Source: Actinomycetes bacterium (lineage in GTDB: Bacteria; Actinomycetota; Acidimicrobiia; IMCC26256; PALSA-610). From it: 36,857 nucleotides of DNA. This document shows, one piece after another, positions 7,662-14,337 of this stretch (positions are counted from its first letter, which is position 1; every line of letters starts with the position of its first letter). The position numbers were made by a program, and so were the translations under genes. The notes beneath the pieces were generated by a model. The model was not told the DNA's origin and ran no database searches. It was given only the letters and a program-made list of their open reading frames with translations. The DNA lies in the NCBI GenBank assembly GCA_025463905.1, contig JAODBJ010000313.1, forward strand, positions 1-36,857. The letters are read 5' to 3'.

Positions 7662-8432
7662 CTAGTGGGGGACGAGGCCCCCCTCGGCGAGCAGGACTTG
7701 GCCGGTCATGAAGCTCGACGCGTCGGACGCGAGGAAGAGCACCGGGCCGACCATCTCGTCGGGGTCGGCGGCCCGTTTCATGATGCCGGCGTTCGCCATC
7801 GCCACCTGCGCTTCGGGTGTGTTGGCGCGCACCATGTCCGTGTCGACGGTGCCCGGCGCGAGCGCGTTCACGCGGATGTTGCGCGGCGCGTAGGCCGCGG
7901 CCATCGACCGCGTGAACGACATCATCCCCGCCTTCGCCGCCGCGTACATCGCGACGTTGGCGGAGAACAGGAAGGCGCCCGCGGAGATCACGTTGACCAC
8001 CGCGCCGTGACCGCTCTCGTCGAGGTATGGAAGCGCGTGCTGCACGAGGAACACGGGGCCGCGCAGGTTCACGTCGAATGATTTCGCCCACGCTTCCGGA
8101 GTGAACTCGCCGAGCGGTTGCGTCAATGCGTTGGCCGCGTTGTTCACCACGATGTCGACGCCGCCGTACTCGGCGACGGTGCGCTCCACGAGTGCGCGAG
8201 ACCCTTCCAGATCGCCCATGTGAGTTTGCACACCCAGCGCGTCACCGCCCATCGCACGTAGATGTGCTTCGGTCTCGGCGCACGCGTCGGCCTTGCGGCT
8301 CACGACGACCACCTTGGCGCCCGCGGCCACGAATCCCTCGGCGATCGCGCGACCGATCCCCCGCGTCCCGCCCGTGACAATCGCGACTCGTCCCGTGAGA
8401 TCGAACAGGCCTTGCAGTTTCGCCCGGTCCAA
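7662..8432 (-). CDS. Short-chain dehydrogenase/reductase
   Basis: A classical SDR of 256 aa. The cofactor motif TGGTRGIG is at residues 20-27, NNAA at 97-100, catalytic Ser150, Tyr163 and Lys167 are present, and the C-terminal GLVPH end is typical of full-length members. Arg-Lys after the second strand (SRKAD) suggests NADP, which is inference. The start is a TTG at 8432 backed by a strong AAGGAG (8445-8440) 7 bases upstream; no ATG fits as well. It is the first gene of a same-strand run with the GntR regulator and a P450, so it probably oxidises or reduces a product of that pathway. It diverges from the ArsR-SRPBCC pair. Confidence 0.92.
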   Translation of the reverse strand: MDRAKLQGLFDLTGRVAIVTGGTRGIGRAIAEGFVAAGAKVVVVSRKADACAETEAHLRAMGGDALGVQTHMGDLEGSRALVERTVAEYGGVDIVVNNAANALTQPLGEFTPEAWAKSFDVNLRGPVFLVQHALPYLDESGHGAVVNVISAGAFLFSANVAMYAAAKAGMMSFTRSMAAAYAPRNIRVNALAPGTVDTDMVRANTPEAQVAMANAGIMKRAADPDEMVGPVLFLASDASSFMTGQVLLAEGGLVPH

Positions 8433-8502
8433 CGCACTGCTCCTTCGTTCGGAGTCCGGGACGCTACCGGTGCACTTCTCCCGCCGAACGCGTGCCTGTG
8501 CG

Positions 8503-8532
8503 TTGACACAACCCTTTGGTTAGTACTAGCTT
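8503..8532 (+). promoter_or_regulatory. Promoter of the ArsR gene
   Basis: A perfect -35 TTGACA (8503-8508) is followed after 18 bases by TAGCTT (8527-8532). The GTG start at 8540 comes 7 bases later, which predicts a leaderless transcript. The -10 region lies between the arms of the long inverted repeat at 8514-8556. Confidence 0.6.
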
Positions 8533-8556
8533 ACCGTTCGTGGCCACTAACCAAAG
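8514..8556. promoter_or_regulatory. ArsR-type operator, 11-base inverted repeat
   Basis: CTTTGGTTAGT (8514-8524) and ACTAACCAAAG (8546-8556) are perfect inverted copies separated by 21 bases. Inside lies a shorter imperfect palindrome running from GGTTAG to CTTACC (8518-8535). The right arm is in the first codons of the ArsR gene and the left arm is in the promoter spacer. Its position suggests autorepression by the ArsR protein. Confidence 0.6.
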
Positions 8557-8863
8557 CGCCCTGACGGCGCTCGCCGATCCCACCCGGCGGGCGATCGTGG
8601 AGGCACTCGCCGACGGGCCACTACCGGTCGGGCGGCTCGCGCAACGCCTTCCCGTCACCCGCCCCGCCGTATCGCAACACCTGAAGGTGCTGAAGGAAGC
8701 GGGCCTCGTACGTGAACGCGCCGAGGGAACTCGGCGCGTCTACCGCCTCGACCCGCGCGGGCTCGCGGAGATCCGCGCATGGCTCGACCAGTTCTGGGAC
8801 CGCGCGCTGGCGTCGTTCAAAGAAGCCGCCGAATCCGAAACCTCTCCCAAGGAGCAGCCGTGA
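8540..8863 (+). CDS. ArsR-family regulator (SRPBCC-linked type)
   Basis: A 107-aa winged-helix repressor. It starts at GTG 8540, giving the family-typical N-terminus MATNQSALTALADPTRR. The recognition-helix region RPAVSQHLKVLKEAGLV (about residues 41-57) and the wing RRVYRL are intact. No cysteine metal site is present, which fits the non-metal ArsR subgroup paired with SRPBCC proteins rather than arsenic sensors. The open frame extends 8 codons upstream, but that part overlaps the promoter. The stop overlaps the GTG of the SRPBCC gene (GTGA), so the pair is translationally coupled. It is likely self-regulated through the inverted repeat at its start. Confidence 0.9.
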   Translation: MATNQSALTALADPTRRAIVEALADGPLPVGRLAQRLPVTRPAVSQHLKVLKEAGLVRERAEGTRRVYRLDPRGLAEIRAWLDQFWDRALASFKEAAESETSPKEQP

Positions 8864-9345
8864 CAATGACCATCGCCCCCGTCCGCAAGCAGATCGTCGT
8901 CGACGCGTCCGTCGAGCACGCGTTCTTGGTGTTCACCGAGCGCTTCGACACTTGGTGGCCGCTCGAAACGCACCACATCGGTGCCATCACACCCGACACC
9001 GGTGTGATCGAAGGCCACGTTGGTGGGCGCTGCTTCGAACGCAGCCCCGACGGGACCGAGACCGTGTGGGGCCACGTGCTCGCGTGGGAGCCGCCGACCC
9101 GCCTCGTGCTCTCGTGGGAGGTTTCGCACGACTGGGTCTGCGACCCCGCCAACATGAGCGAAGTCGAGGTGCGCTTCATCGCCGAATCACCGACTCGCAC
9201 GCGTGTGGAACTCGAGCACGGCAAGCTCGAGGTGGCCTTCGGCGAGCACGCGCAGGAGATGTACGACACGTTCAACTCCGAAGGCGGATGGAACGGTTTG
9301 CTCACCCGCTTCGCAGCCGCGGCAACAGAACAACCGGGCGCCTGA
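8860..9345 (+). CDS. SRPBCC (AHSA1/START-like) protein
   Basis: A 161-aa helix-grip protein that would bind a hydrophobic ligand in a deep pocket. Family signs are the opening VRKQIVVDASVEHAF, the FDTWWPLETH segment, HVLAWEPPTRLVLSWE in the centre, and the closing long helix GGWNGLLTRFAA. I chose GTG 8860 because an AAGGAG (8849-8854) sits 5 bases upstream; an ATG at 8866 is the alternative. It overlaps the ArsR stop by 4 bases, the common ArsR-SRPBCC arrangement in actinobacteria. The ligand is unknown. The protein may act as co-sensor or detoxifying partner of the regulator, which is inference from the pairing. Confidence 0.88.
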   Translation: MTMTIAPVRKQIVVDASVEHAFLVFTERFDTWWPLETHHIGAITPDTGVIEGHVGGRCFERSPDGTETVWGHVLAWEPPTRLVLSWEVSHDWVCDPANMSEVEVRFIAESPTRTRVELEHGKLEVAFGEHAQEMYDTFNSEGGWNGLLTRFAAAATEQPGA

Positions 9346-9354
9346 GCCCACCGC

Positions 9355-10413
9355 TCACGCCGGAAAGACGGTCACCTCGGTCGCTTTGATCGCCGCCCAC
9401 ACCTCGCTTCCTTCCATGAGGTCGAGGGCGGCGACTGCGGCCGGGGTGACCTCCGCGATCACCGGGAGCGGTCCGGCGATACGCACGCGAACTCGACCAC
9501 CGAAGCGGTCGAGACCCGCCACCGTTCCCGCGAAGACGTTGCGCGCGCTGCCCTCCGGTCGCTCGCGATGCAACACGACCGCGTGCGGCGGCACGATTGC
9601 GAGCACGGATCCGCGGTGCTCTTCGGCGGTCGCGATCGCGACGAGCGTGCTGTCGCCGACACGCACGACATCACCGTTCGCAATCCCCCGGTACAGGTTG
9701 GTGCCGACGAGTTCGGCCACGTAGGCCGTACGCGGATGCGCCACGACGTCATCCGGCGTGCCGAGTTGTGCCACCTGGCCGTCGTGGAGGATGCAGAGTC
9801 GATCCGCGAGCGTGAGCGCGTCGACCGCATCGTGCGTCACGAGCACACGAGCGCCTTTCGTACTCGCAAACACTTCCCGTAACGTCTGGCGCACCTCGGC
9901 GCGCGTCTGCACGTCGAGCGCGGCGAGCGGTTCGTCGAGCAGCAGGATGCGCGGTTCGATTGCCACCGCCCGTGCGAGCGCGACGCGCTGCGCTTGACCA
10001 CCCGAGAGTTCACGCGGCCGCGACCGCGCCTTGTCGCTCAGTCCGACGGTTGAGAGGACGGCTGCGGCGTGCTCCCGCGCGGCTCGACGCGTCACGCCGT
10101 TCTCGCGTACGCCGAACGCAACGTTGTCGAGCACGTCGAGATGCGGGAAGAGCAGGTAGTCCTGGAACACGACGCCGATCGCGCGCCGCTCAGGCGGGAC
10201 AAACGTCCCGGTAGCCGGATCGTCGACGACCTCGCCGTCGACCGCGATCCGCCCACTGTCGATCGGCAAGAGGCCTGCTAACGCACGCAACAATGTGGTC
10301 TTGCCCGCGCCGTTGGGCCCGAGTACCGCCACGGTCTCGCCGGAGGCGACCTCGAGCGCGACATCGAGCCGGAATCCCCCCACGCTCACGTCGATCCTCG
10401 CGTCGAGGGTCAC
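9355..10413 (-). CDS. modC: Molybdate ABC transporter ATP-binding protein
   Basis: A cytoplasmic ATPase of 352 aa that powers molybdate (or tungstate) import. Motifs in order: Walker A GPNGAGKTT at 32-40, Q-loop Gln84, signature LSGGQ at 136-140, Walker B LLLDE at 157-161, and H-loop His194. The last ~70 residues form a MOP/TOBE-like domain of the kind that binds oxyanions in ModC. I chose the GTG at 10413, which overlaps the modB stop by 4 bases; the frame is open further upstream only as a shadow of modB. It is the last gene of modA-modB-modC and converges on the SRPBCC gene. Confidence 0.93.
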   Translation of the reverse strand: MTLDARIDVSVGGFRLDVALEVASGETVAVLGPNGAGKTTLLRALAGLLPIDSGRIAVDGEVVDDPATGTFVPPERRAIGVVFQDYLLFPHLDVLDNVAFGVRENGVTRRAAREHAAAVLSTVGLSDKARSRPRELSGGQAQRVALARAVAIEPRILLLDEPLAALDVQTRAEVRQTLREVFASTKGARVLVTHDAVDALTLADRLCILHDGQVAQLGTPDDVVAHPRTAYVAELVGTNLYRGIANGDVVRVGDSTLVAIATAEEHRGSVLAIVPPHAVVLHRERPEGSARNVFAGTVAGLDRFGGRVRVRIAGPLPVIAEVTPAAVAALDLMEGSEVWAAIKATEVTVFPA

Positions 10414-11225
10414 AACGCCGACAGCCACCGGTCGCGCAGGCTCACGAGCACTGCGACCGAGATGACGAGCAGCAAGAGACTCGGCACGATCGCGGCGGCG
10501 AGTTCGCCGCGCTCCAGCGTGACGTACACGAACAATGGCAGCGTTTGGGTTTTGCCCTGCAGATTGCCCGCGAACGTGATCGTCGCGCCGAACTCGCCCA
10601 GCGCCCGCGCCCAGCACAGCACCGCGCCCGCGACCAACGCCGGGCGGATCGATGGCAATGCGACGCGCCGGAACACGCTGAAGCGCGACGCGCCGAGCGT
10701 GCGAGCCGCGTCTTCGAGTCGCTGGTCGGCAGAGCGAAATGCAGCTTCGACAACGAGCACGAGGAACGGCATCGACACGAAGAGTTCGGCGGCGATTGCG
10801 CCGGGAACGTGGAACGGGAGATGCACGCCCACCTTGTCGAGGTACTGGCCGACGAGTCCCAGCCGGCCGAACGCGAGGAACAGCGCGATGCCACCCACTA
10901 CAGGCGGCAACACCATCGGCAACGTCGTGAGTGCTCGCACCAAGCGTCGTCCGGGATACGCAACGCGCGCTTGCACCCACGCGAGTGGCACGCCGAACAC
11001 GACGGCAAGTGCCGTGGCCGCGAGCGACGTCTCGAGTGAAAGCCGCAACGCGACCAACGTTTCGTGGTTCGTGAGCTGTTCCCACGCCGACGACCACGGC
11101 GCGCGCCACAGCAACCCGAGCAGCGGCACCGCGAAGAACAACGTTGCGATCGTCGCTCCCGCGATCGCCACGAACGGCGGGCGAGCAACACGGCGAGCGG
11201 GCGACCGCGACGACCTCAGCGACAT
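10410..11225 (-). CDS. modB: Molybdate ABC transporter permease
   Basis: A membrane permease of 271 aa with about six hydrophobic segments. The EAA cytoplasmic loop, which docks on the ATPase, is readable as EDAARTLGASRFSVFRRVALPSIRPAL from about residue 170; the ARALGEFGAT segment after it is typical of ModB/CysT permeases. The ATG at 11225 lies inside the third copy of an 8-base tandem repeat that also carries the modA stop. The spacing to modA is 15 bases and the overlap with modC is 4 bases. No Shine-Dalgarno is seen outside the repeat, so translation may depend on coupling to modA. Confidence 0.93.
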   Translation of the reverse strand: MSLRSSRSPARRVARPPFVAIAGATIATLFFAVPLLGLLWRAPWSSAWEQLTNHETLVALRLSLETSLAATALAVVFGVPLAWVQARVAYPGRRLVRALTTLPMVLPPVVGGIALFLAFGRLGLVGQYLDKVGVHLPFHVPGAIAAELFVSMPFLVLVVEAAFRSADQRLEDAARTLGASRFSVFRRVALPSIRPALVAGAVLCWARALGEFGATITFAGNLQGKTQTLPLFVYVTLERGELAAAIVPSLLLLVISVAVLVSLRDRWLSAL

Positions 11226-11246
11226 CAGCCCATCAGCCCATCAGCC
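11223..11246 (-). repeat. Three-copy 8-base tandem repeat at the modA/modB junction
   Basis: Three perfect tandem copies, read on the coding strand as GGCTGATG. The modA stop TGA lies in the first copy read on the coding strand and the modB ATG in the last. Each copy contains a TGATG stop/start junction. Gain or loss of one copy would change the modA-modB spacing by 8 bases without touching either protein. Confidence 0.85.
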
Positions 11247-12041
11247 CGCCGGGAGGAAACCTCTCGCTCGGAGGGCCTCCTGGCCGGTGCCGGTCGCGAT
11301 CTCGTCGACGAACGCCTGCGCGGCCGCCTTGTGCGTCGAGGCCTTCACGACTGCGATGGGATATGACGCGAAAAGGTTTTGTGCGGCCGGGATCGGCACG
11401 CCCTGCACTTTCGTTCCCGCCGCTTTCACGTCGCTCACGTATACGACGACCGCGTCCGCTTCGCCCAGTGTGAGCTTGGCCAGCGTCGATTTCACGTCCA
11501 GTTCCAATGATTTCGCATGTGGTGCCGGAAGTTTGGCCGATGCGAACGCCTGCAGCGCGTACTTTCCCGCCGGCACCGACGGATCTTCGAGCACGAGGAT
11601 CACTCCGGCGCGTTCGAGATCGGCGAGTCCGGTGATGTGCTTGGGATTGCCGGGCGCGACGGCAATTTCCAGTGTGTTGCGCGCGAATGTCACCGGCTTC
11701 TCGACCAATCCGGCGTCGACGAGCGTCTGCATGTTGCTCTGGCCGGCCGAGGCGAACACGTCGGCCGGTGCACCTTGCTGGATCGACTGCACGAGCGCTT
11801 GGGAGCCGGCGAAGTTGTACGTGATGTGCAGGTCCGGTTTCTCGCGCGCAAGCGTCGCCTTCTCGTCGGTGAAGGCCTCCGTGAGGGATGCCGCCGCGAA
11901 CACGTTCAACGCGCCGTTCACGTTGGACGTTGTCTTGGTGGTCGTTGCCGTGGACTTCGACGAACTGCTCCCGCAGCCGGCCGCCATGACGAGGACCAAC
12001 CCGACCGCCACTACTGCCGCGCGTCCCCGCCAGTCGAACAT
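11241..12041 (-). CDS. modA: Molybdate-binding lipoprotein
   Basis: A 266-aa extracytoplasmic substrate-binding protein. The N-terminus is a lipoprotein signal with lipobox MAAGC (Cys23), then a Ser/Thr-rich linker. The mature part starts with the ModA-typical LNVFAAASLTEAF, where the serine of AAAS contacts the oxyanion, and shows the FAGSQALVQSIQQGAPADVFASA region. DAVVVYVSDV near the C-terminus also fits. Start ATG 12041 is 37 bases after the stop of the PadR regulator on the same strand, so a padR-modABC operon is likely. Substrate molybdate or tungstate; I cannot separate the two from sequence. Confidence 0.93.
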   Translation of the reverse strand: MFDWRGRAAVVAVGLVLVMAAGCGSSSSKSTATTTKTTSNVNGALNVFAAASLTEAFTDEKATLAREKPDLHITYNFAGSQALVQSIQQGAPADVFASAGQSNMQTLVDAGLVEKPVTFARNTLEIAVAPGNPKHITGLADLERAGVILVLEDPSVPAGKYALQAFASAKLPAPHAKSLELDVKSTLAKLTLGEADAVVVYVSDVKAAGTKVQGVPIPAAQNLFASYPIAVVKASTHKAAAQAFVDEIATGTGQEALRARGFLPAG

Positions 12042-12062
12042 CGAAACCCCGCAGAGCCGTCG

Positions 12063-12083
12063 AGTAGTCGCAGTGAGACTACT
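12063..12083 (-). promoter_or_regulatory. Stem-loop between padR and modA
   Basis: AGTAGTC (12063-12069) and GACTACT (12077-12083) form a perfect 7-base stem with a 7-base loop. It covers the PadR stop codon and lies 21 bases before the modA ATG. It may set relative expression of padR and modA as an RNA processing or weak termination site, or be an operator. No T-run follows. Confidence 0.4.
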
Positions 12084-12609
12084 GAGGGACGGAGATCGAG
12101 CGCAGGAACCGTTGCACCGCCAGGGCCTGTTCCCGTCGCCAGCGGGCGAGGATCGCTTCGAATCCTTGACCGCGCGGGCGGGTACGTACGGCATCGAATA
12201 CCGGGCCGAGGGCATCGAGTTGGCGCTGCACGAGCGCGCCGGCGGGCTTGCCGGCCCGGTCGAGGAATGCGAGCTTGAGCAAGAGCACGCTGCGCACGTC
12301 GCGTACGTGCTCGACCGGCCGCGAGAGCCAGCGCGCCAGCGCGCCCCGGCCGCGTTTCGTTGCGCGGACGATGGTGCGCTGCGGCCCGCCGCGGCCTGGC
12401 TCGGCCCCGCACGGCTCGAGCAACCCACTGTTGGTGAGCGCCGTGATCGACCGGTACACGAGCGGCCGGGACACCGTCCATATCTGGCCCAGCGGTCCGT
12501 CGGGAGCGAGTTCACGTACGACCGTCCAGCCGTGTGTCGGGCCGAGGTCCGCGACCACGCCGAGCACCGCCCAATCGGTGAGCGACAGGTCCGGGAGCGA
12601 CGCGGCCAT
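12079..12609 (-). CDS. PadR-family transcriptional regulator
   Basis: A 176-aa regulator with the PadR winged helix at the N-terminus (LSLTDWAVLGVV through HGWTVVREL, then VYRSITALTNSGLLEP as recognition helix and wing) and a helical C-terminal dimerisation part (about 95-176). The start ATG 12609 fits the family length. It stands directly before modABC with a 37-base gap, in the place where a ModE regulator would be expected, and no ModE is visible here. Control of molybdate uptake is inferred from this position. It diverges from the aldehyde dehydrogenase across about 107 bases that contain a 12-base palindrome, so it may control that gene too. Confidence 0.88.
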   Translation of the reverse strand: MAASLPDLSLTDWAVLGVVADLGPTHGWTVVRELAPDGPLGQIWTVSRPLVYRSITALTNSGLLEPCGAEPGRGGPQRTIVRATKRGRGALARWLSRPVEHVRDVRSVLLLKLAFLDRAGKPAGALVQRQLDALGPVFDAVRTRPRGQGFEAILARWRREQALAVQRFLRSISVPQ

Positions 12610-12659
12610 GCGCGCACCGTATCGGGGCCCCCGGCGGGCGGCGCGCGGCCGTCATGAGC

Positions 12660-12671
12660 ACCCGCGCGGGT
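12660..12671. promoter_or_regulatory. 12-base palindrome between padR and aldehyde dehydrogenase
   Basis: ACCCGCGCGGGT is a perfect palindrome, 50 bases before the padR start and 46 bases before the dehydrogenase start. In such a GC-rich genome a GC palindrome can arise by chance, so its role as an operator is only a possibility. Confidence 0.3.
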
Positions 12672-12716
12672 TCGCTAGTTTGGCAACAAAGGTCGTGAGC
12701 ATTCCGGAGGTGTCGC

Positions 12717-14183
12717 GTGCGCGTGCACGACAAGTTGTTCATCGGCGGCGAATGGGTGGAGCCCGCAACCACCGATGTGATCGAAGTGGTGTCGCCGCAC
12801 AGCGAAGAGGTTGTCGCGCGCGTACCTGAGGCCTCGACAACCGACGTCGACCGCGCCGTTGCCGCCGCCCGTGACGCGTTCGACAACGGCGACTGGCCGC
12901 GCCGCTCCCCCGCGGAGCGCGTCGAGGCCGTGCAGCGCTTCAGCGACATTTACGCGTCGCGGCTCGCCGACATGGCCGAGGTGATCACCCTCGAGATGGG
13001 CTCCCCCATCACGTTCTCGAACCTCGCGCAGTCACCGGCGCCGTGGCTCATGCTCAACAGCTTCATCGACGTCGCCAAGCAATACCCGTGGGAAGAGACG
13101 CGCCAGGGTGTGCTCGGCTCGGACGTGATCGTTCGCCACGAAGCGACCGGCGTGGTCGCGGCGATTGTGCCGTGGAATGTGCCGCAGTTCGTGACCATGT
13201 CGAAGCTCGCGCCCGCGCTGCTCACGGGTTGCACCATCGTGGTGAAGCCCGCGCCGGAAACCCCACTCGACGCCTTTCTGATGGCTGAGATGCTGCAGGA
13301 AGCCGGCATCCCCAAGGGTGTCGTGTCGGTCGTACCGGCCGGCCGCGAAGTGGGCGAGCACCTCGTGCGGCACCCCGGCGTCGACAAGGTTGCGTTCACA
13401 GGCTCCACCGCCGCCGGCCGTCGCATCGGCGCGATCTGCGGTGAACAACTGAAGCGCGTGAGCCTCGAACTCGGCGGGAAGTCGGCCGCGATCATCCTCG
13501 ACGACGCCGACCTCGGCGCGACCGTCGAAGGGTTGAAGTTCGCGTCGCTCATGAACAACGGCCAGGCATGTGTCGCTCAGACCCGCATCCTCGCGAGTCG
13601 CAAGCGCTACGACGAAGTGGTCGACGCGCTCGCCGCAATGGTTTCGTCACTGCACGTCGGCGATCCGTCCGACGCTGCCACCGACGTCGGCCCGCTGGTC
13701 GCGAAGCGTCAGCAGGAACGCGTCGAGAAGTACATCGCGCTGGGCCAGGAAGAAGGCGCTCGCGTCGTCGTCGGCGGCAATGGGCTGCCGTCGGGCATCG
13801 ACCACGGCTGGTACGTGCAGCCCACGGTGTTCGCCAACGCGCAGAACGACATGCGCATCTCGCGCGAAGAGATCTTCGGTCCGGTGCTCGCCGTCATCCC
13901 CTACGACGACGTGAACGACGCGGTTCGTCTCGCCAACGACAGCGAGTACGGGCTGGCCGGTTCCGTGTGGACCGCAGACGGCGAAGTCGGCATGGACGTC
14001 GCGCGGCGGGTCCGGGCCGGCACGTTCGGCGTGAACCAGTACACGATGGACTTCGCGGCGCCGTTCGGCGGCTACAAGGCTTCGGGTATCGGCCGCGAGT
14101 TCGGCAAGGAAGGTCTCGAGCACTACATCGAGCTCAAGTCGATCATCCCCCCGGGGAGCGCGGGCGTCGCTGCCGCGGGCTGA
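12717..14183 (+). CDS. NAD(P)-dependent aldehyde dehydrogenase
   Basis: A full-length 488-aa aldehyde dehydrogenase that oxidises an aldehyde to the acid. PWNVPQF forms part of the cofactor site, FTGSTAAG the Rossmann turn, Glu251 in LELGGKS is the general base, and Cys285 in NNGQACVAQ is the nucleophile. EEIFGPVL and the C-terminal FGGYKASGIGRE are intact. The GTG start at 12717 is backed by GGAGG (12706-12710) 6 bases upstream. The aldehyde is unknown; the P450s and SDRs nearby could deliver one by alcohol oxidation. It stands alone on its strand and diverges from padR-modABC. Confidence 0.95.
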   Translation: MRVHDKLFIGGEWVEPATTDVIEVVSPHSEEVVARVPEASTTDVDRAVAAARDAFDNGDWPRRSPAERVEAVQRFSDIYASRLADMAEVITLEMGSPITFSNLAQSPAPWLMLNSFIDVAKQYPWEETRQGVLGSDVIVRHEATGVVAAIVPWNVPQFVTMSKLAPALLTGCTIVVKPAPETPLDAFLMAEMLQEAGIPKGVVSVVPAGREVGEHLVRHPGVDKVAFTGSTAAGRRIGAICGEQLKRVSLELGGKSAAIILDDADLGATVEGLKFASLMNNGQACVAQTRILASRKRYDEVVDALAAMVSSLHVGDPSDAATDVGPLVAKRQQERVEKYIALGQEEGARVVVGGNGLPSGIDHGWYVQPTVFANAQNDMRISREEIFGPVLAVIPYDDVNDAVRLANDSEYGLAGSVWTADGEVGMDVARRVRAGTFGVNQYTMDFAAPFGGYKASGIGREFGKEGLEHYIELKSIIPPGSAGVAAAG

Positions 14184-14204
14184 GCCACCGAAGGTCGCGT
14201 GTTT

Positions 14205-14256
14205 CGCGAACCGTAACTTGCACGCTCGTTGCTTCGTCGAGTTCCGCGAACCGTAA
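14205..14256 (+). repeat. Repeated 12-mer upstream of the beta-propeller gene
   Basis: CGCGAACCGTAA occurs exactly at 14205-14216 and again at 14245-14256, 40 bases apart, in the 154-base gap before the secreted beta-propeller gene. The core GAACC resembles the -35 of many ECF promoters, but no CGT-type -10 is found at 16-17 bases. Two sites on the same DNA face about four helical turns apart would suit a dimeric activator. Confidence 0.4.
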
Positions 14257-14293
14257 GCACCTCCGGGGAGTATCGAGGCACTCCTATCCGTCA

Positions 14294-14330
14294 CCATCGT
14301 CGAACAGATCAATGCACAGTTCGACGATGG
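14294..14330 (+). promoter_or_regulatory. 12-base inverted repeat in the 5' leader
   Basis: CCATCGTCGAAC (14294-14305) and GTTCGACGATGG (14319-14330) are perfect inverted copies around a 13-base loop. The right arm runs straight into the ribosome-binding GGGAGG (14329-14334) and the ATG at 14338. Folding of the RNA would partly bury the ribosome-binding site; alternatively the DNA is a protein operator. Confidence 0.55.
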
Positions 14331-14337
14331 GAGGAAC

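Noticed and set aside
10462-12657. A 731-codon open frame on the plus strand opposite modB, modA and padR
   Set aside because: It is antisense to three well-recognised genes, its translation shows no domain and is Arg/Ala/Ser-rich, and long antisense frames are expected in a GC-rich genome.
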